Assembly: GCA_964568875.1 (NCBI GenBank)
Contig: CAZMSH010000002.1
Coordinates: 62,001 to 126,000, forward strand
Reading direction: 5' to 3'
DNA from: SLNP01 sp964568875
Lineage (GTDB): Bacteria > Bacteroidota > Bacteroidia > Bacteroidales > VadinHA17
DNA length: 64,000 nt
Made by a program: the position numbers and the translations under genes. Below the pieces are notes generated by a model. It saw only the letters and a program-made list of their open reading frames with translations. It searched no databases and was not told where the DNA came from. Each line of letters opens with the position of its first letter. Position 1 is the first letter of the stretch. Below are positions 1-7,665 of the stretch, one piece after another.

Positions 1-812
1 GCTCTGTAATAGTTACCTCCTGTCTTTTCCGATATCTCTTTAAGCACATCTTCATCAATCTCAACAGGAACATTTCTCATCTGGGTGCCGAAAGGAGTCT
101 GCACCGGATATGGAGCTGTTCCCATTGATCCTACTCCGATCGTGTATACCTTGATACTGAATGTAGATGCAAGGTCTGCTGCCGTTAGAGGATCAATCTC
201 ACCGCGATTGTTGACACCGTCAGTAAGAAGAATTATTACCTTGCTTTTTGCAACAGAATCTTTGAGCCGGTTTACGGCAGTAGCTATACCCATTCCAATA
301 GCAGTACCATCCTCTATCATTCCGCTCTTAATCTCTCTCAGGAGATTGATAAGGGTGGCGTGATCAGTTGTAAGAGGGCACTGAGTAAAGCTTTCACCAC
401 TGAATACAACAAGTCCGATACGGTCATAGGTCCTTCCCGAGATGAACTCTGTTGCTACATTTTTAGCAGCCTCTATCCTGTCGGGTTTAAAATCACGGGC
501 CAGCATACTTCCTGATATATCCAGGGCCAGCATAATATCGATTCCTTCGGTGGTAACGTTCTGCCACCTGTCAGTCGACTGAGGCCTGGCAAGTACCAGA
601 ATAATAACCAGTAAAAGCAACAATCTTGTAGCAAATATTATATGACGAAGGATATGCCTGAAAGATCTTTTGAAGCCTGTAAATTGCTGGCTTCCCGATA
701 CAGTCAGCGATGCAGTGTTCCTGTCACTCCGCCAGACATACCATGCAACAAGCAGCGGTATAATAGCAATCAGCAGCAGGAAATATGGCTGGGCAAATTT
801 AATGCCGGTCAT
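1..812 (-). CDS. batA: BatA-like VWA domain membrane protein (partial, C-terminal end missing)
   Basis: Reading the minus strand from the ATG at 812 gives about 270 residues with no stop before the window edge, so the gene is cut at its 3' end. Two hydrophobic segments near the N terminus (about residues 6-24 and 50-65) are followed by a von Willebrand factor A domain. Its MIDAS motif DISGS lies in LALDISGSML, and LLTDGVNNRG comes further on. This is the BatA layout: a membrane-anchored VWA protein of the Bacteroides aerotolerance (Bat) system, thought to work with a MoxR ATPase at the envelope. The start overlaps the stop of the upstream gene by one base (TAATG), so the two are translationally coupled. 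Only the molecular role is uncertain. Confidence 0.9.
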   Translation of the reverse strand, partial: MTGIKFAQPYFLLLIAIIPLLVAWYVWRSDRNTASLTVSGSQQFTGFKRSFRHILRHIIFATRLLLLLVIILVLARPQSTDRWQNVTTEGIDIMLALDISGSMLARDFKPDRIEAAKNVATEFISGRTYDRIGLVVFSGESFTQCPLTTDHATLINLLREIKSGMIEDGTAIGMGIATAVNRLKDSVAKSKVIILLTDGVNNRGEIDPLTAADLASTFSIKVYTIGVGSMGTAPYPVQTPFGTQMRNVPVEIDEDVLKEISEKTGGNYYR

Positions 813-1810
813 TACTCCTCACCTCCTTTCTCCTCGTCAACGGCCTCTTCATTTTTTACAACTGCTTTCTCTTTTCTGGTCATTGAGATGAAGCTCCATG
901 CCTGCTCCATACTTAGTTCACAATCTGATGAGTCGGGTTTGAATTTCGCGAATTTGACCATATCAGCCAGTTCAAGTACCTGCCTCAGTGAATCTGCAGG
1001 TTCGCCCTCAACAACCTCGAATACTGATATTTCATCCATTATCTCGCCTGTTGTCGACTCCATTGAATTCATACTGAATCTCATGTCAATATAAACTCTG
1101 ACAATGTCTGACAACCTTGTATAGTATTCCTTATACTCGCCCTTCTGCCACAGCTTTTCTCCTTTGAGCTTTTCAAGATTTCTGTATGCCAGTATATGGG
1201 CAGCTTCAACCACATCATCGGCTATTACCTCATCTGATTCTTTCTTTCTGTTCATGAAATACTTCACCACAAAGTATGCTATGGCAGCTAATGCAATTAC
1301 TGCAAGAAACCATGGCAGTAATTCCCCTATAGTGATTGGGGCTTTATACGGAGGGATAATATCAAAAAAATGCATCGTGGTATCCTGCGGCGCAATGTCA
1401 GATCTTTTCACTGACAGGTAGCTGTACTCAGAATAGAATCGCTTTACTCCCTCATCACTTACCATCTCTGCATAGAAAGGAGGTATTTCATACCTGCCAG
1501 AATCAAATGATGTTATAAGATACCTGTCTCTGATGACAACTCTGTTATCCGAACTGCTTAAGGTGTCAGATACAGGGCCTTGCAGAATTTCAATCTTATT
1601 TACCAGGGTGTCGCGCAGGCGAAGATGGTTAAGGATCAGCCCTCCGGGCTTGTCAACTGTGACAGTAAACCATATCTGATCGCCAATGAGGATTGCTGTT
1701 GTATCAGGTTTTGCGCTGACACGTACATCCTGTGAATAGAGACTTGCACTGCTCATTGAAAAACAAGACATGATCAGGCAAGTCAGGTATATGGCACTCT
1801 CTCTTTTCAT
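812..1810 (-). CDS. BatD-like membrane protein of the Bat operon
   Basis: A 332-residue protein with a signal peptide (about 1-26), a periplasmic beta-rich domain (about 28-160), one membrane segment at about 165-186 and a cytoplasmic tail that is helical and charged, ending in an acidic Lys/Glu-rich stretch. It lies between the DUF58 and BatA genes, where Bacteroidota carry BatD/DUF4381-like proteins. The start ATG overlaps the DUF58 stop by four bases (1807-1810) and its own stop touches batA, so this is one operon. A role as a structural partner of the VWA proteins is inferred from position and topology. No catalytic motif is visible. Confidence 0.75.
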   Translation of the reverse strand: MKRESAIYLTCLIMSCFSMSSASLYSQDVRVSAKPDTTAILIGDQIWFTVTVDKPGGLILNHLRLRDTLVNKIEILQGPVSDTLSSSDNRVVIRDRYLITSFDSGRYEIPPFYAEMVSDEGVKRFYSEYSYLSVKRSDIAPQDTTMHFFDIIPPYKAPITIGELLPWFLAVIALAAIAYFVVKYFMNRKKESDEVIADDVVEAAHILAYRNLEKLKGEKLWQKGEYKEYYTRLSDIVRVYIDMRFSMNSMESTTGEIMDEISVFEVVEGEPADSLRQVLELADMVKFAKFKPDSSDCELSMEQAWSFISMTRKEKAVVKNEEAVDEEKGGEE

Positions 1811-2670
1811 CTGCGCTTGAAAAGGTTAATAAGTGGTTTAACATAGTCATCACCGGTACTGATCCATGCAACATCCACACCGCATTTTCTGAATATCTCC
1901 CTGATTCTTGAAGAGTTACTTATCCACCAGTCAGAATATTGCTTCCTGTTGGATGGTGAAGATGTATCAACCCACTTCTCTGTATATGATTCAGGATCCC
2001 TCACTTTAACAAATCCTATATCAGGCAGTTCCATCTCAGCTTTGTCATAAACCCTTATCGCAACAACATCGTGTTTTCCCGATGCGATCCTTAATGGCTT
2101 TTCAAAATCAGGTACCAGAAAGTCTGATACAACGAAGACGATAGCTCTCTTCTTGATGGCGTTGGTTATAAACTTAAGAGGTTCATCAAGAGAGCTGTCT
2201 CTGTTTTCCGGGGTGAAATCAAGAAGCTCACGGATTACCCTCAGAATATGTGTTCGTCCTTTCTTGGGAGGGATGAATCTCTCAACCTTTGATGAGAAAA
2301 ACACTACTCCTATCTTATCGTTGTTTGATATTGCAGAGAATGACAGAAGAGCCGCTATTTCGGTTATAATGTCTCTCTTGAACCTCGATACCGTGCCGAA
2401 GGCGCCCGAGCCACTGACATCAATCATCAGTATGACTGTGAGCTCCCTTTCTTCTTCAAATACTTTTATGAATGGATGATTGAACCGGGCCGTAACATTC
2501 CAGTCAATACTCCGTATATCATCACCATAAATATATTCCCTTACCTCACTGAATGCTATTCCTCTGCCCTTGAAAGCACTGTGATACTCGCCTGCAAACA
2601 CCTGACGACTGAGGCCCCGGGTTCTTATCTCTATCTTTCGCAGCTTTCTTATAAGTTCGGTAGCTTCCAC
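1807..2670 (-). CDS. DUF58 protein with VWA-like fold
   Basis: A 287-residue soluble protein. The N-terminal part (about residues 1-60) contains the conserved block GEYHSAFKGRGIAFSEVREY followed by YGDDIRSIDWN, the hallmark of DUF58. A VWA-like segment follows, with a metal-site motif VSGS at about residues 85-90. In Bacteroidota DUF58 proteins are regularly encoded next to MoxR ATPases and BatA/BatB, and are taken to be MoxR partners. The start is GTG: the only nearby ATGs are in another frame, and family members begin at this point (MEATELIRKLRKIEI). The GTG follows the upstream stop by one base, so coupling is likely. Confidence 0.92.
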   Translation of the reverse strand: MEATELIRKLRKIEIRTRGLSRQVFAGEYHSAFKGRGIAFSEVREYIYGDDIRSIDWNVTARFNHPFIKVFEEERELTVILMIDVSGSGAFGTVSRFKRDIITEIAALLSFSAISNNDKIGVVFFSSKVERFIPPKKGRTHILRVIRELLDFTPENRDSSLDEPLKFITNAIKKRAIVFVVSDFLVPDFEKPLRIASGKHDVVAIRVYDKAEMELPDIGFVKVRDPESYTEKWVDTSSPSNRKQYSDWWISNSSRIREIFRKCGVDVAWISTGDDYVKPLINLFKRR

Positions 2671-2671
2671 A

Positions 2672-3106
2672 TCATTCTTGTTTTCCGGTTTCCCTTATTT
2701 TAACGGTGTAAAACCACTCATCATCGGTCATGGTAATTGAATACACTTTTCTGCCTTTCTTCTCCGTCCATCTGTTCTCTCCTACTTTGGTGTAGTTATC
2801 ATCATTGTGTTTCACCTTCTCAGAGTAGAGGCTTTTATCGAATATCAGTCTTACCTCAACGCATCTGTTCTTTTGACCTAAAAAGAAGAGTAATGTCTGT
2901 AATCCATCGTTCGATTCATACTTGAGGTAGTTAAAATTTTCATTAACCACACCTTTCTGACGGATGAAACCCTGCATCGATTTATCCATATTGCTGATAA
3001 TGTCTGACCCGGTCATGCCAATATAGTTTTGGGCCCGGCTTTCAATAATCAATACGGGAGAAAGAAGTATTGTGGTTACAATTAATATTCTAAGGCACTT
3101 CAACAC
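2672..3106 (-). CDS. Small secreted protein of unknown function in the Bat operon
   Basis: A 144-residue protein with a clear signal peptide (about residues 1-25, ending IESRAQ). The mature domain of about 118 residues is rich in charged and aromatic residues, suggesting a small beta-sheet periplasmic domain. I do not recognise the family. The first possible start is GTG at 3106, with a TTG immediately after; both lie inside the 3' end of moxR, a 17-base overlap that implies translational coupling. It sits between moxR and the DUF58 gene, so a role in the same envelope system is likely, but the sequence gives no more precise function. Confidence 0.75.
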   Translation of the reverse strand: MLKCLRILIVTTILLSPVLIIESRAQNYIGMTGSDIISNMDKSMQGFIRQKGVVNENFNYLKYESNDGLQTLLFFLGQKNRCVEVRLIFDKSLYSEKVKHNDDNYTKVGENRWTEKKGRKVYSITMTDDEWFYTVKIRETGKQE

Positions 3107-4085
3107 TGTTCAGGATCTCAGTTATTATCGAATCAGCAGTAACAAGCTCAGCTTCTGCTTCATATGTAAGTCCAATCCTGTGACGCATAACGTCAAAACA
3201 GACGTTCCTTACATCTTCAGGCACTACATAACCTCTTCTTCTCACGAATGCATATGCTTTTGATGCCAAGGCAAGGTTTATGGACGCTCTGGGAGATGAA
3301 CCGTATGATATCATGGGCTTAATCCTTTCAAGCCCTATTCTCTCAGGTTCTCTTGTTGCAAATACTATATTAAGTATATAATTCTCAATCTTCTCATCCA
3401 TATAGACTTCTCTGACAACAGACCTGGCATTTACAATGTCAGCAGTTGAAAGGGCAGTGTTTACCTTCGGGAACTGGGCTGCCAGATTCTCTCTTACAAT
3501 AAGTTTTTCCTCTTCGAATTCAGGATATGTAATGAGCACTTTCAACATAAACCTGTCAACCTGGGCTTCAGGCAAAGGATATGTTCCTTCCTGCTCGATT
3601 GGATTCTGTGTTGCCAGAACCATGAACGGATCGTCAAGGGCATATGTCTGATCGCCGATGGTAACCTGTCTTTCCTGCATAGCTTCAAGAAGAGCACTCT
3701 GAACCTTTGCAGGGGATCTGTTTACCTCATCGGCAAGTATAAAATTTGCAAAGACAGGCCCTTTCCTTACCAGAAACTCCTCTTTTTTCTGACTGTAAAT
3801 CATTGTTCCGATAAGATCGGCGGGTAACAGATCAGGAGTAAACTGTATTCTGCTGAAGCGGGCATCTATTATTGATGCCAGAGTTCTGATAGCCAGAGTT
3901 TTCGCCAGCCCGGGCACACCTTCTATAAGTATATGACCGTTGGTAAGCAATCCAATCAGGAGGGAATCTGTCAGGTGTCTCTGTCCGACAATTACCTTGT
4001 TCATTTCGGTTCTGATAATGTCAACAAAAGCACTCTCGGCTTCAATTCTTTCATTCAGTTTCCTGATATCAGAAGTATGATCCAT
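3090..4085 (-). CDS. moxR: MoxR-family AAA+ ATPase
   Basis: A 331-residue cytoplasmic ATPase. The Walker A motif reads EGVPGLAKT, Walker B is ILADEVNR, and the sensor region is LATQNPIEQEGTYPLPEAQ, which is diagnostic of MoxR. It is the first gene of the operon with DUF58, BatD-like and BatA proteins, and is expected to act as a chaperone-like ATPase for the VWA proteins. I place the start at the ATG at 4085 (MDHTSDIRKL), which gives the usual family length. An in-frame GTG at 4157 would add 24 residues of low-complexity sequence and seems less likely. No clean promoter box was found upstream. Confidence 0.93.
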   Translation of the reverse strand: MDHTSDIRKLNERIEAESAFVDIIRTEMNKVIVGQRHLTDSLLIGLLTNGHILIEGVPGLAKTLAIRTLASIIDARFSRIQFTPDLLPADLIGTMIYSQKKEEFLVRKGPVFANFILADEVNRSPAKVQSALLEAMQERQVTIGDQTYALDDPFMVLATQNPIEQEGTYPLPEAQVDRFMLKVLITYPEFEEEKLIVRENLAAQFPKVNTALSTADIVNARSVVREVYMDEKIENYILNIVFATREPERIGLERIKPMISYGSSPRASINLALASKAYAFVRRRGYVVPEDVRNVCFDVMRHRIGLTYEAEAELVTADSIITEILNSVEVP

Positions 4086-4236
4086 TTTAAAATAAGTTTT
4101 GTTGTTTGATTTTATGGCTGCTCCGTCAGCCGGAACAGCACTCTGAATTGTTGACACAAAAGAAGCATCTTAACTTCAAACTGCATCTTAAAGAGTGTTA
4201 AAGTTATGTTAAAAGAAAAGAGTCGGGGTGTTGCAG

Positions 4237-5403
4237 TTATTTGGCCGTTTTGCCGAAACGAGAGAGAAAGAATAGCCTTATTATCAAAATCATTATTACC
4301 GGAACCAGGTATCGGTTTACAGACTGAGGTAAAAATGGAGCTAAAACCAGGAATAGCACCGAAATTGAAAGATTCAAACGATACCAGTATGTTTTACCAC
4401 TGTTTATTATAAGCTGAGCCAGAGTGATAATTACCAAAGGGCTTGCCCATATAATATTAAGGTTCCATTTTAGTGCGCCATGGTCAGTAAAAAAGATGGT
4501 AAACATGAGAAGGATGGCAAGCAAAGAGTAGATTGTAAAAAGTATTATATCGATTCGTCTCATCCATTTCATTTTGATATTAGAGAGGGAGAGAATCAGA
4601 ATCAGGGCGAGGAATGACCATAACACAAACATGGGAGATGTAAACCGGCTTCTGCTAACCGGCTCAGGCTCAAAGTCGAAGATAATTTCCGGTTCCTCAA
4701 GAAGCTGAGATACGTCTGATGATCTGACGACGGTAGCTTCAGTAAGATTTGACATCAGGAAATCTGGCAGGAACATCTGCTCCATTGCTGACGCTTTGCT
4801 GTCTGCAGGAACTCCAAGCAGGAAGTCTATACCGAGATCGAGCCAGCGGTATGCTTTCTGGTAATTGTCTATGAGTTCTCTGAAAGTCGGTGTAGCTCTT
4901 CTTTTTGACTCAGTAACAGACAGATAACCTTCCAGAGATTCGGCTATTATATCCCTTATACGTGTTGCGCAATTATCATAGAAGAAATCATACAGGTAAT
5001 ATACATTTTCAGGCTTCAGGTTTTCGAAGCCTAGCTCTATAAGCTTGTCTTTCTCTTCGGGCAAAAGGTTCAATCGCTGAGAGATTACCGTTCTCTGCTC
5101 AAGAAAATATTCCTGGAGGAATCTGTCGTACGGATATACTGCCAGCATATAGTTCAGACGACCCTTAGCAAACTTGTAGCCGAAATTCGGAGTATCAAAA
5201 TCAAATACACCCCAGTTAAATACCTGGTCGAAATTACGGTCAGGAATAATTACACGAAGTGCACTATGTCCGTACATAGAGTAAATCTCTTTACCAGGCA
5301 GAATTGTGAGAAGGTAGATTTCGACTTCCGGGTTTACTCTTGTCGCAAATGATGCTGTGAACACAGACAAAGACAGGAGTATAGAAGATATTGCGCGCCT
5401 CAT
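4237..5403 (-). CDS. DUF4105 membrane protein, papain-like fold candidate
   Basis: A 388-residue protein with a signal peptide (about 1-20), a soluble periplasmic domain (about 21-250) and a C-terminal block of about five membrane helices (255-385). The soluble domain carries the two DUF4105 signature blocks: YGHSALR (His46) and FFYDNCATRIRD (Asn144-Cys145). A Cys/His pair of this kind suggests a papain-like acyl or peptidyl transfer chemistry. From memory, a Bacteroides member of this type was reported as a lipoprotein N-acyltransferase; I could not verify that here, so the activity remains an inference. It stands alone after the Bat operon, about 150 bases upstream of the moxR start, and just downstream of tRNA-Arg. 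Confidence 0.85.
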   Translation of the reverse strand: MRRAISSILLSLSVFTASFATRVNPEVEIYLLTILPGKEIYSMYGHSALRVIIPDRNFDQVFNWGVFDFDTPNFGYKFAKGRLNYMLAVYPYDRFLQEYFLEQRTVISQRLNLLPEEKDKLIELGFENLKPENVYYLYDFFYDNCATRIRDIIAESLEGYLSVTESKRRATPTFRELIDNYQKAYRWLDLGIDFLLGVPADSKASAMEQMFLPDFLMSNLTEATVVRSSDVSQLLEEPEIIFDFEPEPVSRSRFTSPMFVLWSFLALILILSLSNIKMKWMRRIDIILFTIYSLLAILLMFTIFFTDHGALKWNLNIIWASPLVIITLAQLIINSGKTYWYRLNLSISVLFLVLAPFLPQSVNRYLVPVIMILIIRLFFLSRFGKTAK

Positions 5404-5426
5404 ATAGAAGGGTGGTTCCCTATTTG

Positions 5427-5500
5427 TGATTCCGACAGGATTCGAACCTGTGACCCACAGCTTAGAAGGCTGTTGCTCTATCCAGCTGAGCTACGGAACC
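5427..5500 (-). tRNA. tRNA-Arg (anticodon TCT)
   Basis: The minus strand folds as a complete cloverleaf. The acceptor stem is GGTTCCG/CGGAATC (one G-U pair) and the D-arm GCTC/GAGC. The anticodon stem is ACAGC/GCTGT around loop CTTCTAA, giving anticodon TCT. The T-arm is ACAGG/CCTGT around TTCGAAT. The discriminator is A at 5427 and CCA is not encoded. It lies alone between the AraC gene and the DUF4105 gene. No integrase or repeated 3' end was seen next to it. Confidence 0.97.
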
Positions 5501-5596
5501 GGATTCGGCTGCAAATTTATCAAATTTTCTTTAAAGTTGTAGCTGATAAAAAAATTGTAGAATCTGATAAGCAGCAGATATGCCGCTCTCTTCCGA

Positions 5597-6445
5597 TCAG
5601 CGGTACTGCTCACGGTATTCGACCGGGGTTATGGAATTGAATTTTCTGAACTGCTTATTGAAGTTGGAGATGCTGTGAAAACCGCATTCGTGCGCTATTT
5701 CATAAACATTTTTTTCAGTCTCCCGGAGCAGGTAGCATGCCCTGTTGGAGCGTACCTGGTTGACATACTCTGTTAAACCCGCACCGCTGTTTTTCTTGAA
5801 ATATCTGCTGAATGCAAAAGGACTCATATTGGCAACTGATGCAACCTCCTTTAATAATATCGGCTTACGATAGTTTTCTCTGATATATGAATATACGTCC
5901 ATCATCCTTTTACTTGCCGGTTGTGATGATGTCACCCTGTAGTTTCCTGTACATAATATCCTGCGTTTACCTGATGAGCATAAAATATTAATAACAGAAA
6001 AGAAGGCAACCATTTTTTCCATACCTGTCGCTGCTATCATCTTCTCCAGGAAGGGTTCTGCCTGCCTTGCATCATCTTCTGAAAATGCTATTCCCCTTTC
6101 TGCATCTTTCAGCAATAACCTGAATGAGGTCATCTCATGCTGCCCCAGAAAGCTCTCGCCGAGAGCCTCGTAACTAAAATGGCAGATTATTCCGTACTTT
6201 TCCGGCAATTTACCGTCATGCCTGTAATGGTTCCACGAATGAGGAACATTACCTGCAACCAGTGTCATGTCATAATGATCGAAAAGTTCAACATTATCCC
6301 CTATTATTCTTGTGCCGTTACTTTTTAGGATAAGTACCAGCTCAAACTCAGGATGAAAATGCCATAAGGCACCCCTCTCATCGAGCCAGGAAGCGCGAAA
6401 TCCGCTCTTTTCATCAAAATTGATTGTTTCAAGTTCAGCAACCAT
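5597..6445 (-). CDS. AraC-family transcriptional regulator with N-terminal cupin domain
   Basis: A 282-residue regulator. The N-terminal half (about 20-90) looks like a cupin sensor domain, with WHFHPEFELVLI and HSWNHY histidine motifs. The C-terminal 100 residues are an AraC-type double helix-turn-helix; the second HTH (ECGFHSISNFNKQFRKFNSITP) fits the family pattern well. It probably binds a small metabolite and activates a nearby or unlinked catabolic gene. The gene is flanked by tRNA-Arg and a 447-base intergenic region and is divergent from bioG, so the target cannot be named from context. Confidence 0.92.
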   Translation of the reverse strand: MVAELETINFDEKSGFRASWLDERGALWHFHPEFELVLILKSNGTRIIGDNVELFDHYDMTLVAGNVPHSWNHYRHDGKLPEKYGIICHFSYEALGESFLGQHEMTSFRLLLKDAERGIAFSEDDARQAEPFLEKMIAATGMEKMVAFFSVINILCSSGKRRILCTGNYRVTSSQPASKRMMDVYSYIRENYRKPILLKEVASVANMSPFAFSRYFKKNSGAGLTEYVNQVRSNRACYLLRETEKNVYEIAHECGFHSISNFNKQFRKFNSITPVEYREQYR

Positions 6446-6791
6446 GTGTGCAATATTGAGTTAATGCTTAAAATTACTAATATTTATTTAATGAACCATA
6501 TCGCTAAGACTCAACTCGTTTATTATAATAAGTAAATTTATTCTGATCATTTTTTTTTGTATTCATTTGGTTTTTGAAGTTCAATGCTCTATATTTGTGT
6601 CTGAACCATAAGGTTCTTATGAAAGAGGAGTAAAAAAGGGATGTTAATGGTATCTTCAGGATTGTATTGCAGACATTGACTTTCACATTAGGACACTTTG
6701 TAAGTGCCAGCTTTTCAAAGGTCCTTACTTTATCAGACAGTAGATTCCGGGATTATCTCAAAATTAAGCCCGCTCCCTAAATACCAGAGAC

Positions 6792-6834
6792 ACCCCCTCT
6801 CCTCTTTCTTTTTTAATGTAATTAATGAGGGGGT
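6792..6834. repeat. 8-base inverted repeat ACCCCCTC / GAGGGGGT
   Basis: ACCCCCTC at 6792-6799 is perfectly complementary to GAGGGGGT at 6827-6834, with 27 bases between. It is GC-rich in an otherwise AT-rich gap and ends 18 bases before the bioG -7 box. It could be an operator or a weak hairpin. Confidence 0.45.
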
Positions 6835-6852
6835 AATCAAATCCATATTGTT

Positions 6853-6860
6853 TATATTTG
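6853..6860 (+). promoter_or_regulatory. Bacteroidota -7 promoter box (TATATTTG) for bioG
   Basis: TATATTTG matches the TAnnTTTG consensus and lies 32 bases before the bioG ATG. No TTTG element is found 19 bases upstream, so only the -7 part is supported. Confidence 0.5.
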
Positions 6861-6892
6861 CGTCGTTTAATTTAACAGGTTAACACCTTTAA

Positions 6893-7594
6893 ATGAAGAC
6901 TTACATCCAGAGAAGGGAAAAGAACGACAGACTTACAGTTGTTTATGGAGGATGGGGTAATGATGAAAAAGCATATACTCCGCTTTGCAATGAGGATTCA
7001 GATTTTATCCTTTTTTATAATTACTCTGCAGATGAGCCTCTGGTCCTGCCTGAAATGAAGCGCTATAACCGGATAACAGTTATAGGATGGTCACTCGGGG
7101 TATGGGCCGCAGAGTATCTTACAGCCAGAACAGGAATAAAACCCGATCTCACAATAGCAATTAACGGAACCCCTTTTCCTGCACATGATTCATACGGTAT
7201 TCCCCTTGCGGAATTTGAAAAGACACTGAACAGTATCACCGACATGAATATGGTTAAGTTTTTCCTCAGGATGTTTGGTGACAAGAAAACCTATCAGGCA
7301 AATATTGACAGAATCCCATCAAGGACGGTAAAATCCCTTTCTGATGAGCTGAGATGGCTTTATAACAGAATAATGGAGCAGAAGGATACCGGATTTAAAT
7401 GGGATGTTGCATTGATCAGCAAAAATGACCGCATATTCCCAACCGCCAATCTGCTTGCCTATTGGAAGAAATCTCCGGCAACGGTTTACTCGGTGCTGCC
7501 TCAGCCTCACTATCTGTTTCATTCATGGAGGGACTTCGATGAGCTAATTGCATTCGCAGCCTCCCTCATTGAGAAAACAAAGCAAAACTCCTGA
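6893..7594 (+). CDS. bioG: BioG, pimeloyl-ACP methyl ester esterase (DUF452)
   Basis: A 233-residue alpha/beta hydrolase of the DUF452/BioG type. The N-terminal YGGWGND block and the nucleophile elbow GWSLG (Ser67) are typical, and QPHYLFHSW near the C terminus supplies the likely catalytic His. BioG releases pimeloyl-ACP from its methyl ester at the end of pimelate synthesis for biotin. In many Bacteroidota it sits in a bio operon with bioC, bioF, bioA and bioD. Here it stands alone, followed only by a transporter that has its own promoter. The family call is firm; the biotin role in this organism rests on the family. Confidence 0.85.
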   Translation: MKTYIQRREKNDRLTVVYGGWGNDEKAYTPLCNEDSDFILFYNYSADEPLVLPEMKRYNRITVIGWSLGVWAAEYLTARTGIKPDLTIAINGTPFPAHDSYGIPLAEFEKTLNSITDMNMVKFFLRMFGDKKTYQANIDRIPSRTVKSLSDELRWLYNRIMEQKDTGFKWDVALISKNDRIFPTANLLAYWKKSPATVYSVLPQPHYLFHSWRDFDELIAFAASLIEKTKQNS

Positions 7595-7615
7595 TCGGAG
7601 TAATGACTTTTCAGA

Positions 7616-7646
7616 TTTGCAGAATTGTTTTATTAAGATAGATTTG
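7616..7646 (+). promoter_or_regulatory. Bacteroidota promoter TTTG-N19-TAGATTTG for the symporter gene
   Basis: TTTG at 7616-7619 and TAGATTTG at 7639-7646 are spaced by exactly 19 bases and match the primary sigma-factor consensus (-33 TTTG, -7 TAnnTTTG). The ATG follows 19 bases after the -7 box. Confidence 0.75.
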
Positions 7647-7665
7647 TGTAAGTTGAAAACATAGT

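Larger units (their letters stand above)
6446..6892. other. 447-base AT-rich intergenic region between araC-type regulator and bioG
   Basis: It separates divergent genes. It contains a TAnnTTTG box before bioG (6853-6860), a second TATATTTG around 6583-6590 with no credible gene after it, and an 8-base inverted repeat (6792-6799 with 6827-6834). The only reading frames are short, AT-rich and unconvincing. A small RNA or a regulatory leader is possible but not shown. Confidence 0.5.

Noticed and set aside
5427..5500. Integration site of a mobile element at tRNA-Arg
   Set aside because: No integrase, direct repeat of the tRNA 3' end or foreign gene block lies nearby.
6504..6686. A 60-codon minus-strand frame in the gap after the AraC gene
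   Set aside because: Its composition is that of AT-rich non-coding DNA and it shows no domain or signal peptide.
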